Source: a candidate division WOR-3 bacterium (GTDB taxonomy: Bacteria > Hydrothermota > Hydrothermia > Hydrothermales > JAJRUZ01). Taken from it: a stretch of 64,000 nt of DNA. The stretch spans positions 124,001-188,000 of the forward strand of contig JBDRZL010000002.1 of the NCBI GenBank assembly GCA_039803925.1, in the 5' to 3' direction. Below are positions 25,966 to 35,341 of this stretch, piece after piece (the stretch's first letter is position 1; every line of letters starts with the position of its first letter). The notes below the pieces were generated by a model. The model worked only from the letters and a program-made list of their open reading frames with translations. It was not told where the DNA came from and searched no databases. A program made the translations under genes and the position numbers.

Positions 25966-27075
25966 TTAAACCAAAGATTTTAAAAAATTATAAAGTTTTT
26001 CTGCAATTACCTCATAGGTAAAATTCTCCTTAACCCTTTTAAAACCCTTTCTTATAAGCTCATCTCTCAGGGTTTTGTCAAGATATAACCTTTCCATACA
26101 TCTAAAAAGTTCTTCTGAATCACCTTCTTTAAACAAAAGACCTGCATCTCCTATTACCTCAGGAATCGCACCTGAATCAGAACCAATAACTGGAACACCT
26201 CCTGCCATTCCTTCTACTAAAACTCTACCAAACTGCTCCTTCCACCCTTTTCCTGTAAGAGAAGGAAGAATAAGAAAATCAATTGATTTATAAACTGAAT
26301 AGACCTCTTCATGAGATATATAAGGTAACATGTAAAAATTAACTTTTTTTGATATTAATAGATTTTTAATATTTACCCTCTCTTTACCCTCACCAACTAA
26401 AAGAAGTGTACCCTTTTTATATTTTTTATAGAATTTTTCAAAAGCATCTATCAAAAGATAAACACCTTTAATTTTTATGAGTCTCCCAATATAGGCAAAT
26501 ATTGGTTTTTCTAAAGTTTCTAAAATTTCAATTTTTTTAGATTTATTAAATTTAAAAGGGTCTACTCCAAGGTAAAATCTAAAAATTTTTTTATTGTAAC
26601 CCCATTTTCTTAAAACTACTTCTGCCTCCTTTGAAAGTGCAAGTGCCCCTTTTGATCTCTTAAAAACATAATTTTGCATTTTTCTAATTGGAGTTGGAAA
26701 ATTTTTATAAATATTCTGAGCACTGAAAAATACAAAGGGCACTTTTTTAAAAAGAAGGGAGAATTCAAAGGTTGAAGTTGAGTAACTTTCTTCAAGAAAA
26801 ATAACAAAATCAGGTTTTTTTAACTTTATCTCTTTTAAATAAAAGGAAAAAAAGAATTGAAATTGAATATTTTTTAAAAAAAACCAATTTAAAGGTATAA
26901 TCTCAACACCTTCTTCAACTATTTTTTTCCTCAATAAAGGTTTTTCACCAAGATCACCCCTCCATGTATGGGGAACAAAAATTTTAATATTTTTTATATA
27001 TTTTCTTAAATAAAAGAATTGTTCCCTATTTCTCCTATGTAAGGATGCGTGATTAAAAATAAAAAGGCTCTCTAT
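25966..27075 (-). CDS. GT4-family glycosyltransferase with apparent ATA start
   Basis: About 369 residues. C-terminal donor-binding domain: PIFAYIGRLIKIKGVYLLID, LLLVGEGKER, SYDFLILPSL-like patch, EQFGRVLVEGMAGGVPVIGS and SGAIPEVIGDAGLLF (the E-x7-E retaining motif). The first in-frame ATG/GTG/TTG is TTG 26934, which would delete the first ~47 residues. Those residues are clearly part of the protein (SLFIFNHASLHRRNREQFF, VPHTWRGDLGEKPLL). The likely start is ATA 27075, overlapping the pilQ stop as TAATA, the counterpart of TAATG couplings elsewhere here. A sequencing frameshift is the alternative. Confidence 0.82.
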   Translation of the reverse strand: MESLFIFNHASLHRRNREQFFYLRKYIKNIKIFVPHTWRGDLGEKPLLRKKIVEEGVEIIPLNWFFLKNIQFQFFFSFYLKEIKLKKPDFVIFLEESYSTSTFEFSLLFKKVPFVFFSAQNIYKNFPTPIRKMQNYVFKRSKGALALSKEAEVVLRKWGYNKKIFRFYLGVDPFKFNKSKKIEILETLEKPIFAYIGRLIKIKGVYLLIDAFEKFYKKYKKGTLLLVGEGKERVNIKNLLISKKVNFYMLPYISHEEVYSVYKSIDFLILPSLTGKGWKEQFGRVLVEGMAGGVPVIGSDSGAIPEVIGDAGLLFKEGDSEELFRCMERLYLDKTLRDELIRKGFKRVKENFTYEVIAEKLYNFLKSLV

Positions 27076-28760
27076 TACTCTGTTATTATATTTGGGGTTA
27101 TAAATATCACAATTTCCCTTTCTTCAACAGAACCTGTTCTTCCACCAAAAAGAGCTCCAATCAGAGGTATATTTTTCAATATAGGAATACCACTTGAGGC
27201 TCTTGATCTTTTAGTACTTACAAGACCACCTATAACAGCTGTTTCACCGTTACCAAGCAAAACCCTTGTCTCAGCCTCATTTGTAAGAATTGTAAGCTGT
27301 CCTGTAGGAGTTGGCTCACCTGCCTGAGACACCTCAGTCTTTAAGTCAAGAGTTACCTGGTTCTGGGAATTTACATGTGGTGTAACTTCAAGTTTTATAC
27401 CAACATCTACAAGCCTTGTTATTGGGTTACCACCAACATCAGTAGTTATAAAGGGTATTTTAACTCCACCAATTATTTTTGCTTGTTTGTTATCAGTAAC
27501 AGTAATTTTAGGAGAGGATATAACTCTCGCAAATTCTTCAGACTCAAGAGTGGCAAGTATTGTAAAAAGGTCAGTTTGAGGTGATAAATAACCAACAGTA
27601 AATCTTAAACCAGGAGCTGCGGGTAAAGTTACAGCTCCAGCTTCAGCAAAACCGGTTCCTTCTGGTCCAGGTTCAGAAGGAGATTCACTTGGATTCCTAC
27701 CAATATAACCTTGCTGTGAAGGGATTCCCTGGACTATTCCAGTATATCTTCCTCCCCATTTTATTCCAAGTTCTTTTAACTTTCTTGTATTAATCTCAAC
27801 AATCCTTGCTTCTATTGCGACTTGTGGTGTTTTTACATCAAGAGATTTAATAATCTGCTCCACTTTTTGCTGTATATCCTCAATATCAGTTACAATAACT
27901 GAATTTGTATGTTCATCTTTTTCTATTCTGCCTCTCTCTGTTAAAAGTTTTTGAAGTGATGTTGAAACCTCATCAGGTTTTGTAAATTCAAGCTTATAAA
28001 TTCTTGTTACAAGAGGTTTTAAAAGCTGTGCTTCCTGTTCAGCCTTCCTTCTCTCTATTTCTTCCCTTTTTAGCTTATCAGGAGGAGCAATTCTCAAAAC
28101 ACCATTTTCTTCAACATAAGATAATCCAACTGTTTTCAAAACAAGTTCAAGAGCAGTCCTCCATGGTATATTGTTAACCATAACAGTAACCTTTCCTTTT
28201 ACATCAGTTGTATAAACCACATTTAAACCAACATATTCAGCAATACCATTAATAACAGTAACTATATCTGCATTTTCAAGATTAAGTGAAATTCTCGATT
28301 CACCCGGTTTAATAGGAGAAGGTACAGTAGAAGTAACAGTTTTTTCTTCAATTTCAGCCGTGAATTCAGGTTTTCCTTCCTTTAAGGTAAAAATACCTTC
28401 AGAACCACCCGTATTTAATAGATAAAAAGAAATTCCCTCAGATGTTCTTACATCATAACTTTCAAAGGTAGAAGTGGTATATAAAAAAATTCTTGTCAAA
28501 GCAACACGTTGAAAGGTTTCAAGTGTAATTTTATCGATTCCTGCCCTATTTATTACATAGGAACCAGGTGCAATCATTGTTTTATTGGTATGAATATCAA
28601 GAGCTATAACATTTGAAGTTGGTTTAAATACTGTATAAGAAACATCTTCTGGAACAAGTATAGTAACTATAGTATTTGTCCCCTCACCCTGTATTCTTAT
28701 ATCACTTATTTGAGCAAATAAAGAAAATACAAGAATTAAATTTAAAATAAATTTATACAT
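27075..28760 (-). CDS. pilQ: PilQ-like secretin (AMIN-STN-secretin)
   Basis: 561 residues with a signal peptide (MYKFILNLILVFSLFAQ). An AMIN-like domain occupies ~20-130, the STN domain ~165-230 (ENADIVTVINGIAEYVGLNV), then a NolW/N-domain (RIYKLEFTKPDEVSTSLQKL), and the outer-membrane secretin domain from ~320 (VAIEARIVEINTRKLKELGI) to the C-terminal hallmark GIPILKNIPLIGALFGG. This would be the outer-membrane pore for type IV pili or a related secretion system. No other pil genes are in the window. It is 13 nt after a lipoprotein gene and coupled to a glycosyltransferase. Confidence 0.9.
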   Translation of the reverse strand: MYKFILNLILVFSLFAQISDIRIQGEGTNTIVTILVPEDVSYTVFKPTSNVIALDIHTNKTMIAPGSYVINRAGIDKITLETFQRVALTRIFLYTTSTFESYDVRTSEGISFYLLNTGGSEGIFTLKEGKPEFTAEIEEKTVTSTVPSPIKPGESRISLNLENADIVTVINGIAEYVGLNVVYTTDVKGKVTVMVNNIPWRTALELVLKTVGLSYVEENGVLRIAPPDKLKREEIERRKAEQEAQLLKPLVTRIYKLEFTKPDEVSTSLQKLLTERGRIEKDEHTNSVIVTDIEDIQQKVEQIIKSLDVKTPQVAIEARIVEINTRKLKELGIKWGGRYTGIVQGIPSQQGYIGRNPSESPSEPGPEGTGFAEAGAVTLPAAPGLRFTVGYLSPQTDLFTILATLESEEFARVISSPKITVTDNKQAKIIGGVKIPFITTDVGGNPITRLVDVGIKLEVTPHVNSQNQVTLDLKTEVSQAGEPTPTGQLTILTNEAETRVLLGNGETAVIGGLVSTKRSRASSGIPILKNIPLIGALFGGRTGSVEEREIVIFITPNIITE

Positions 28761-28773
28761 TTAAAACCTCCTT

Positions 28774-29367
28774 TTATCCTTGATCAGCAAAATCAGAAAC
28801 TTCTAAGGTTATTTCAAGACTAACTGGATCAAGAATTTTACCTGAATAATACTCATGGGAATAAAAAGTATATCTTGCCTTTAAATATAAAACCTCAGGA
28901 TTCCTATTTTTCCAAACATTATAAAAAGGGTTATACATTTCCTTTATATAGGAAGGAAGAAGAGGTAAAGTAAGGGTGAGTGGAGAGTTCTTTTTTAATT
29001 CTACAGGTAAGACATATTTCAAATGTGAATAAGTCGGAATAGAAACATTACCTTGATAAGGAGGAGCAACATTAAATGAAATCTTTTTTGGGGGTGATTG
29101 GGACATATCATAAAATTCAATATTAAGACTATCAATACTTAAAATCGGAGAATAACCTTCTTCACTTGTATTATGAGCATCAAAGGTAAAAGTGGCTGAA
29201 AGAGTATCATAAGGGAAAAAATAAGTTGAATCCTGTTCATTGAAAGAAACAATATCAATTCCAAGACTATAACTGGAAACCGAAACCCTTAAAAGATAAA
29301 TCCCTTCTCTTTCTTTACATGAATAAAAAAACATAATAGTCATAAGGAGGACTAAAATCCTCTTCAC
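28774..29367 (-). CDS. Predicted lipoprotein of unknown function
   Basis: 197 residues from GTG 29367, which has GGAGG 5 nt upstream and opens with a lipoprotein signal ending FFYSC (MKRILVLLMTIMFFYSCKE). An ATG at 29379 would put the Shine-Dalgarno inside the gene and is less likely. The mature part is predicted beta-rich (DTLSATFTFDAHNTSEEGYS, LPVELKKNSPLTLTLPLLPS). I recognise no family. Its place just before the secretin gene, 13 nt away, suggests a periplasmic partner or pilotin-like role, by context only. Confidence 0.6.
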   Translation of the reverse strand: MKRILVLLMTIMFFYSCKEREGIYLLRVSVSSYSLGIDIVSFNEQDSTYFFPYDTLSATFTFDAHNTSEEGYSPILSIDSLNIEFYDMSQSPPKKISFNVAPPYQGNVSIPTYSHLKYVLPVELKKNSPLTLTLPLLPSYIKEMYNPFYNVWKNRNPEVLYLKARYTFYSHEYYSGKILDPVSLEITLEVSDFADQG

Positions 29368-29389
29368 AATTTCCTCCATTTTTTCAAAA

Positions 29390-29400
29390 GGATTTGAACC
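29390..29400 (-). promoter_or_regulatory. T-arm-like leader element upstream of the lipoprotein-pilQ operon
   Basis: Minus strand: GGTTCAAATCC, 22 nt before GTG 29367 and 16 nt after a consensus -10 box, so within the 5' leader by prediction. Confidence 0.5.
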
Positions 29401-29416
29401 ATTTTTAAACCTTTTT

Positions 29417-29445
29417 ATTATATAGCAAAAATTTTAATTTGTCAA
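29417..29445 (-). promoter_or_regulatory. Consensus sigma70 promoter of lipoprotein-pilQ operon
   Basis: Minus strand: TTGACA (29440-29445), 17 nt spacer, TATAAT (29417-29422): exact consensus at both boxes and ideal spacing. This is the clearest promoter in the window. Confidence 0.75.
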
Positions 29446-29446
29446 C

Positions 29447-29475
29447 TTGAATTTTTAGAAAAAAATCTTTATTTT
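29447..29475 (+). promoter_or_regulatory. Predicted promoter of yhaM-secA, back-to-back with the pilQ promoter
   Basis: TTGAAT (29447-29452), 17 nt spacer, TATTTT (29470-29475). Its -35 box is 1 nt from the -35 box of the divergent promoter, so the two polymerases should compete. The leader would be about 10 nt. Confidence 0.45.
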
Positions 29476-29491
29476 TTATTATCTTAAAATA

Positions 29492-30466
29492 ATGAAAAAA
29501 ATTTATGTAAAAGATTTAATAAAAACAGAAGGAAGTTTTGAAGATATATTTTATTTGCACTCCCTTAAAAACTTGTCAGGTAAAAAGGGAGATTATATTG
29601 AACTTGTAATATCTGACAAAACAGGAGAATTAAAGGCTTACCTTTTTGATTTGAATGTTATTTTGGAAGAGGGAATATATAAAGTAAAAGGAGAAATAGG
29701 AGTATATAAGGAGGAAAAAAGAGTAATAATAAAGGAAGCTGAAAAAGTTGAAATAAATGAATTAATAAAAAAGGAATTTATTCCTACATCAACGATTCCA
29801 AAGGAAATTCTTAAAAAGGAAATCTTAAAAGAAATAGATTCTCTCAATAACATCTTTTTAAAGGAATTACTTTCAAAAATATTTAAAGGAGAATTTCTTG
29901 AAAATTTCCTTGAAGCACCAGCTGCAGTTAAATACCACCATGCTTATTTAGGAGGACTTGCTGAACATACACTTAATGTAGTAAAAATAGTAAAAGCCAT
30001 TTCGGAATGTTATAATTCTATAAACAGGGATTTACTTATAGCAGGTGCTCTTTTACATGACTTAGGAAAAGTGTTATCATATAAAATAGATTTTAAATCA
30101 AGTATGACAGATGAAGGAAAACTTCTTGACCATATATACATCGGGATGAAAAAAATTGATGAGGAAATTGAAAAATTCAACAAAGAAAGAAAATTTGGTG
30201 GAATATTTAAATCAAAATTTCCAGAAGATTTGAGGCTCAATCTTTTGCACCTTATAGCATCACATCATGGAACAAAAAGTCAAGGAGCTCTAACTGATCC
30301 GATGACAAAAGAAGCCTATATCCTTTATATGGCTGATATGCTTGATGCTGAAATTTATAAATTTGATGAAGCAATAAAAATGGCACAAGAGGGTGAAAGA
30401 TGGTCACCCTATCATTCTAAATTAAAAAAATCTGTATTTATAGGAGGTGAAATAGAAAATGATTAA
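29492..30466 (+). CDS. yhaM: 3'-5' exoribonuclease YhaM-like (OB-fold plus HD domain)
   Basis: 324 residues. The N-terminal OB-fold ([18 protein letters not shown]) binds nucleic acid; the HD domain follows with [20 protein letters not shown] and [15 protein letters not shown] (metal-binding His-Asp), then [18 protein letters not shown]. This arrangement matches B. subtilis YhaM. It overlaps secA by 8 nt. Whether the substrate is RNA or DNA cannot be read from sequence. No Shine-Dalgarno is present; the leader is short. Confidence 0.9.
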   Translation: MKKIYVKDLIKTEGSFEDIFYLHSLKNLSGKKGDYIELVISDKTGELKAYLFDLNVILEEGIYKVKGEIGVYKEEKRVIIKEAEKVEINELIKKEFIPTSTIPKEILKKEILKEIDSLNNIFLKELLSKIFKGEFLENFLEAPAAVKYHHAYLGGLAEHTLNVVKIVKAISECYNSINRDLLIAGALLHDLGKVLSYKIDFKSSMTDEGKLLDHIYIGMKKIDEEIEKFNKERKFGGIFKSKFPEDLRLNLLHLIASHHGTKSQGALTDPMTKEAYILYMADMLDAEIYKFDEAIKMAQEGERWSPYHSKLKKSVFIGGEIEND

Positions 30467-33425
30467 AAAAATTTTTAAGAAAATATTTGTCTCAAGAAAT
30501 GAAAGAGTCATAAGGAAATTATTGCCTATAGTTAAAAAAGTAAACGAAATATACGAAACTTACCATCATCTTACTGATGAAGATCTGATTAAAAAAACTG
30601 AAGAATTTGTCCAGAGACTCAAGGATGGCGAAAGTGATATGGAAATTCTACCTGAAGCTTTTGCTCTTGTTAAGGAAGCCTGCAGAAGACTTGTTGGAAA
30701 AAAGTGGAAAATAACTGGTCAGGATTATGAATGGGATATGATTCCTTTTGATGTTCAGATTCTTGGTGCTATAGTTTTACATCAAGGTAAAATAGCAGAA
30801 ATGGCAACAGGTGAAGGTAAAACCCTTGTTGCCACAATGCCTCTTTACCTTAATTCACTTATTGGAAGAGCGAGGGGATTAAATGGTGATAAAAGATTTT
30901 TAGTTAATGGTTCACCAAGGGGAATAAACCACCTTGTTACAGTAAATGATTACCTTGCAAGGAGAGATAGAGAATGGATGGGACCTGTCTATGAAATGCT
31001 TGGGCTTGAAGTTGGAGTAATTCAGAGTGGTATGGAGTCAGAGGAAAGAAAACCTGAATATAACAAAGATATTACCTATGGAACAAATAATGAATTCGGA
31101 TTTGATTATTTAAGAGATAATATGGTTTACAGAAAAGAAGATAAAGTCCAGAGAGGTCATATATACGCAATAGTTGATGAAATTGATTCCATTTTAATAG
31201 ATGAAGCAAGAACTCCGCTTATAATATCTGGACCAATAGAGAGAACAAGCAATTATTTATATAAAGAAGCTAAACCCCATGTGGAAAGAGTTGTTAAAAA
31301 ACAGATGCTACTTGTTAATCAAATTTTAAATGAAGCAGAAAAGGATTTAAATCAGGGAAAAAAAGAAGAAGCAGCTAAAAAAATACTTCTTGCAAAAAAA
31401 GGGGCTCCCAAATCAAGAAAACTTTTTAAACTCTTACAAGAGCCAGATATATTAAAACTTACAGAAAAAATTGAACTTGAACTTTTAAAAGAAAAGAAAA
31501 TAAGAGAGTTTGAAAGCGAGCTTTTTTACGTGATAGACGAAAAATCTCATAATGTTGATTTAACAGAAAAAGGAAGAAAAGAATTTTTGACTATAGATAA
31601 AGATCTATTTGTTTTACCTGATCTTTCAATTGAATTAACAAAAATTGAAAAGGATGAAACTTTTTCACCAAGAGAAAAATTTTATGAAAAGGAAAAAGTA
31701 ATAAGAGAATATTCAGAAAAATCTGAAAAAATTCATGCTATAAAGCAACTTTTGAAAGCTTACTCCCTTTTTGAAAAAGATGTGGATTATGTAGTTATGG
31801 ATGGAAAAGTAATCATTGTTGATGAATTTACAGGAAGATTGATGCCTGGAAGAAGATGGTCAGACGGGTTACATGAGGCAGTTGAAGCAAAAGAAGGGGT
31901 TGAAATACAAAGAGAAACCCAGACACTTGCAACAATTACACTTCAAAATTATTTCAGAATGTATGAGAAACTTGCTGGAATGACAGGAACAGCTATAACA
32001 GAAGCTCAAGAATTCTGGGAGATTTATAAACTTGACGTCATTGTTATACCAACAAATAAACCTGTGATTAGAATTGATCTTCCTGATATCATCTTTAAAA
32101 CAAAAAAAGAAAAATATCAGGCTGTTATTGAAGAAATAAAGAAAAACTTTAAAATTGGAAGACCTGTTCTTGTGGGAACAACTTCTGTTGAAGTCTCGGA
32201 ATTACTTTCAAGAATGTTAAAAAGGGAAGGAATACCTCATCATGTTTTAAATGCTAAATATCATCAACAGGAAGCAGAAATAATTGCAAGAGCAGGACAG
32301 AAGTATGCTGTGACAATTGCCACAAACATGGCAGGAAGAGGCACTGATATAAAGCTGGGAGAAGGTGTTAGAGAACTTGGGGGACTTTACATCATAGGAA
32401 CAGAAAAACATGAAGCAAGGAGGATTGATAGACAATTAAGGGGAAGAGCAGGTAGGCAGGGTGATCCTGGAACAACAAAATTCTTTTTATCCCTTGAAGA
32501 TGATCTTTTGAGACTATTTGGTTCTGACAAGGTAAAAGAATTAATGGAAAGATTTGGAAAAAAAGATGAAGGACCTATTGAAAGTAAACTTGTTACAAAG
32601 GCTCTTGAAACCGCGCAGAAAAGAGTTGAAATGCAGAACTTTGAAATCAGAAAAAGACTTCTTGAATATGATGATGTGATGAATAAGCAGAGAGAAGTAA
32701 TCTATGGTTTGAGAAATGAGATCTTAGAAGGCGAAAATATGAAAGAACTCATTTTAAAAGAGTATGTTATTGATCTTGTAGAGGAATTAAGGGAAAGATT
32801 TTTAGCTTCAGAAGAAAGGGAAGAATGGAATATTGATGAATTTCTGGGGGAACTCTCATATCATTTTCTTGCTGATTTTTCTGATTTAAAAGAAATTGAA
32901 GATAAAAATAAAATCAAAGAAGAAGTTCTAAAAAGGATTAAGGAACTCTATGAAATGAGAGAGGAAATATTTGGACAGGAAAGAATGAGAGATTTGGAAA
33001 GAGCAAGTCTTCTTTTCACTCTTGATACAGCCTGGAGAGAGCACCTTTATGCTTTAGATCACTTAAGAGAAGGAATATACTTAAGAGCATATGGTCAAAA
33101 AGACCCTCTGATTGAATATAAACAAGAAGCATACAGGATGTTTGAGGAACTTTTAAGAAGGATAAGGAATGAAACAATACACAGACTTTTCCACGCTAAA
33201 ATTGTTGAAGCAGAAAGAAGAGTAGATTTAAGTAAATTAAGGGAAATTAGACCTGAACTTGTAAGAACCTTAAGCATCTCAAAAAAAGAAGAGGAAAGTA
33301 AAAGTGAAGCAAAAACTCTTTCACCCACTTTGACTATAAAAAGAGACACACCTAAGGTTGGCAGAAATGATCCCTGCCCTTGTGGAAGCGGTAAAAAATA
33401 TAAAAAGTGCCATGGTAAAACTTGA
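30459..33425 (+). CDS. secA: Protein translocase ATPase SecA
   Basis: 988 residues. Motor domain: [18 protein letters not shown] (Walker A), [52 protein letters not shown], later [19 protein letters not shown] and [20 protein letters not shown]. The C-terminus ends in the zinc-binding SEC-C motif [18 protein letters not shown], which contacts SecB or ribosomes. Two insertions stand out: about 18 extra residues between Walker A and the next motif ([20 protein letters not shown]), and a long segment near residues 280-360, as in Bacteroidetes/Chlorobi SecA. It appears complete. Confidence 0.97.
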   Translation: MIKKIFKKIFVSRNERVIRKLLPIVKKVNEIYETYHHLTDEDLIKKTEEFVQRLKDGESDMEILPEAFALVKEACRRLVGKKWKITGQDYEWDMIPFDVQILGAIVLHQGKIAEMATGEGKTLVATMPLYLNSLIGRARGLNGDKRFLVNGSPRGINHLVTVNDYLARRDREWMGPVYEMLGLEVGVIQSGMESEERKPEYNKDITYGTNNEFGFDYLRDNMVYRKEDKVQRGHIYAIVDEIDSILIDEARTPLIISGPIERTSNYLYKEAKPHVERVVKKQMLLVNQILNEAEKDLNQGKKEEAAKKILLAKKGAPKSRKLFKLLQEPDILKLTEKIELELLKEKKIREFESELFYVIDEKSHNVDLTEKGRKEFLTIDKDLFVLPDLSIELTKIEKDETFSPREKFYEKEKVIREYSEKSEKIHAIKQLLKAYSLFEKDVDYVVMDGKVIIVDEFTGRLMPGRRWSDGLHEAVEAKEGVEIQRETQTLATITLQNYFRMYEKLAGMTGTAITEAQEFWEIYKLDVIVIPTNKPVIRIDLPDIIFKTKKEKYQAVIEEIKKNFKIGRPVLVGTTSVEVSELLSRMLKREGIPHHVLNAKYHQQEAEIIARAGQKYAVTIATNMAGRGTDIKLGEGVRELGGLYIIGTEKHEARRIDRQLRGRAGRQGDPGTTKFFLSLEDDLLRLFGSDKVKELMERFGKKDEGPIESKLVTKALETAQKRVEMQNFEIRKRLLEYDDVMNKQREVIYGLRNEILEGENMKELILKEYVIDLVEELRERFLASEEREEWNIDEFLGELSYHFLADFSDLKEIEDKNKIKEEVLKRIKELYEMREEIFGQERMRDLERASLLFTLDTAWREHLYALDHLREGIYLRAYGQKDPLIEYKQEAYRMFEELLRRIRNETIHRLFHAKIVEAERRVDLSKLREIRPELVRTLSISKKEEESKSEAKTLSPTLTIKRDTPKVGRNDPCPCGSGKKYKKCHGKT

Positions 33426-33451
33426 AAATAAGTTTAAAAAAGGTTTATAAT
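33422..33451 (+). promoter_or_regulatory. Predicted promoter after secA
   Basis: TTGAAA (33422-33427, overlapping the secA stop), 18 nt spacer, TATAAT (33446-33451), then AAGGAG 8 nt before ATG 33472. It would drive the zinc-ribbon, DUF502 and CBS genes. Confidence 0.5.
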
Positions 33452-33471
33452 AATAAAAAGGAGTAAGGAAA

Positions 33472-33966
33472 ATGAAGGGTAAAGATACAAGGAGTTATAT
33501 TTATAAATTAAAAGATCCGTATATGGATAAAAATCTATATGTGGATCCCACAACTTGTCCCACTTGTGGTCTTGTTTACCACAGAAAAAGATGGATCAAT
33601 AATCCTGAACTTTTGAAGGAATTGAAAGGAAACCATAAAGAAATACAACAGAAAGAATGTCCTGCTTGTAGAAAAATAAGGGATAAATATCCTCTTGGAA
33701 TTGTAGAAATTTTTGGTGATTTTGTGGAGCAAAAAAACGAAGAAATTCATTCAAGAATAAAACATATTGCAGCTGAGGAGTTTACTCATAACCCCCTTGA
33801 GAGAATAATGATTGTAAAAAATGAAAAGAATAGGATAATTATTGAAACTACAACAGAACATCTTGCAGAAAAAATAGGTAAAAAAATAGCAAAAACTTTT
33901 AATAAAAAAGTAAAAATAAGTTTTTCAGACACTGAGAAATTTGTTAGAGTTTTTGTAAGTGATTAA
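33472..33966 (+). CDS. BCAM0308/NMD3-like zinc-ribbon protein
   Basis: 164 residues. Two CxxC knuckles, TTCPTCGLVYHRKRW (Cys-x2-Cys) and ECPACRKIRDKYPLGIVEI, give a four-cysteine zinc ribbon similar to the N-terminal part of archaeal/eukaryotic NMD3 and to bacterial BCAM0308-family proteins. The second half (IIIETTTEHLAEKIGKKIAK, KVKISFSDTEKFVRV) is an alpha/beta domain. Function in bacteria is not established. It has a Shine-Dalgarno and its own promoter, and is 17 nt from DUF502, probably co-transcribed. Confidence 0.7.
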   Translation: MKGKDTRSYIYKLKDPYMDKNLYVDPTTCPTCGLVYHRKRWINNPELLKELKGNHKEIQQKECPACRKIRDKYPLGIVEIFGDFVEQKNEEIHSRIKHIAAEEFTHNPLERIMIVKNEKNRIIIETTTEHLAEKIGKKIAKTFNKKVKISFSDTEKFVRVFVSD

Positions 33967-33983
33967 AAAGGGAGAGTAAGAAA

Positions 33984-34616
33984 ATTAAAAAGTATCTTAT
34001 AACGGGTATTGCTTCACTTTTTCCTATTTTTGTAACTTTATATATTCTCTATATTATAATAAAGTTTGCTGGAACCAATATTGGAAATTTTTTTGTAAAG
34101 ATAGGGATTCTAAGAACAGAAAATGTTTTTGTTTCAACCCTTTTTGGACTAATTTTTTCTTTTATATTTATTTACCTTGTTGGTTTTTTTGTCACAACAT
34201 TAATAGGTAAAAGAATATTTGAGTATGGGGAAAATTTTTTAGTAAAACTTCCTTTAATAAGAGGTTTTTATTCTGGAGCAAAAAAACTAACTGATGCTAT
34301 TTTTTCCCAGAAAACAGCCTTTAAAAAGGTTATCTTTGTAGAATTTCCAATGGAAGGACATTATACAATAGGTTTTGTAACTTCTGATAAAAAATGGGAA
34401 ATTAATGGTAAAAAGTTTGTAAATATCTTTATACCAACAACTCCGAACCCCACAAGTGGATGGTATTTAATAGTCCCGGAAGACAAAATTTTTTATTTAG
34501 AACTCTCCATAGAAGAGGCCTTAAAAGCAATTGTTTCAGCAGGTATAGTTTTGCCTGAAAAAAAAGATATATACAATCTTTTTAAAGAATATGTTCAAAA
34601 TATTCAAAAGAAATAA
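33984..34616 (+). CDS. DUF502-family membrane protein with apparent ATT start
   Basis: 210 residues with two membrane helices (LITGIASLFPIFVTLYILYI and VSTLFGLIFSFIFIYLVGFF), then a cytosolic domain with VKLPLIRGFYSGAKKLTDAI, EFPMEGHYTIGFVTSD, TTPNPTSGWYLIVPEDKIFY and SIEEALKAIVSAGIVLP, all characteristic of DUF502. No ATG/GTG/TTG exists between the upstream in-frame stop (TGA ~33962) and ATG 34350, which would remove the helices. ATT 33984 sits 9 nt after GGGAG and gives the expected N-terminus (x-KKYLITG). Overlaps the next gene by 26 nt. DUF502 function is unknown. Confidence 0.82.
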   Translation: MKKYLITGIASLFPIFVTLYILYIIIKFAGTNIGNFFVKIGILRTENVFVSTLFGLIFSFIFIYLVGFFVTTLIGKRIFEYGENFLVKLPLIRGFYSGAKKLTDAIFSQKTAFKKVIFVEFPMEGHYTIGFVTSDKKWEINGKKFVNIFIPTTPNPTSGWYLIVPEDKIFYLELSIEEALKAIVSAGIVLPEKKDIYNLFKEYVQNIQKK

Positions 34617-35337
34617 AAAGGAAAAATTTACTGAAAAGGAAAATATAGAAGATTTCATAGAAGGAATCAAAAAACTATCTGAAAAAAGGGTACAGGAAGT
34701 TATGATACCAAGAATAGATATGGTATGTGTCAGCCATGAGGACACAATAAGTGAAGCCTTAAAGATATTTAAAAAATATCCTTTTTCAAGAATGCCTGTA
34801 ATTAAAGAAAAAAAGGATGAAGTAATAGGTATATTATTTTTTAAAGAAATTTTACTTATGGATCCATCAGAGTATAGTAAAAAGAAAGTTACAGAAGTCA
34901 TGAAAGCTCCTTATTACTTTCCAGAAAATAAAAATGCTCTTGAAGCTTTAAAGGAAATGAGAAACAAAAGAGTGCATTTTGCACTTGTTGTTGATGAATT
35001 TGGAAATGTAACCGGACTTATAACTCTTGAAGACCTCGTTGAAGAAATAGTAGGTGAAATAGTTGATGAGCTCGACCGTGATATAATTATAAAGCCTCAA
35101 AAAATTAAAGATGGCTATATAATACCTGGAAGAATGCCTATTGATGAACTTTCTAATTTAATTGATATAGAAAATTATGATGAGAATGAAGTTTTAACAG
35201 CTGCAGGTTATATAATCGAAAAAATAAAAAGAATCCCGGAAAAAGGAGAAAAAATAAAAATTGGTAAATATTTATTTGAAATTCTTGATGCCTCAGAATC
35301 AAGAATAAATAAAATAAAAATCACAAAAATAAGTTAA
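34591..35337 (+). CDS. CorC/HlyC-type CBS-domain protein
   Basis: 248 residues without membrane helices. Two CBS domains: VQEVMIPRIDMVCVSHEDTI through VIGILFFKEILLM, and VTEVMKAPYYFPENKNALEA through ALVVDEFGNVTGLITLEDL; then EEIVGEIVDELD leading to the C-terminal CorC_HlyC domain (YIIPGRMPIDELSNLIDIEN). The soluble CorC form is linked to magnesium/cobalt handling or membrane-protein regulation; no CNNM membrane part is fused. CBS pairs usually bind adenosine nucleotides. It overlaps DUF502, a common neighbour pairing of unknown meaning. Confidence 0.88.
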   Translation: MFKIFKRNKKEKFTEKENIEDFIEGIKKLSEKRVQEVMIPRIDMVCVSHEDTISEALKIFKKYPFSRMPVIKEKKDEVIGILFFKEILLMDPSEYSKKKVTEVMKAPYYFPENKNALEALKEMRNKRVHFALVVDEFGNVTGLITLEDLVEEIVGEIVDELDRDIIIKPQKIKDGYIIPGRMPIDELSNLIDIENYDENEVLTAAGYIIEKIKRIPEKGEKIKIGKYLFEILDASESRINKIKITKIS

Positions 35338-35341
35338 ATTA

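Noticed and set aside
25966-27078. Glycosyltransferase as a pseudogene
   Set aside because: The frame is open from the pilQ stop to its own stop, with every expected motif; only the start codon is unusual.
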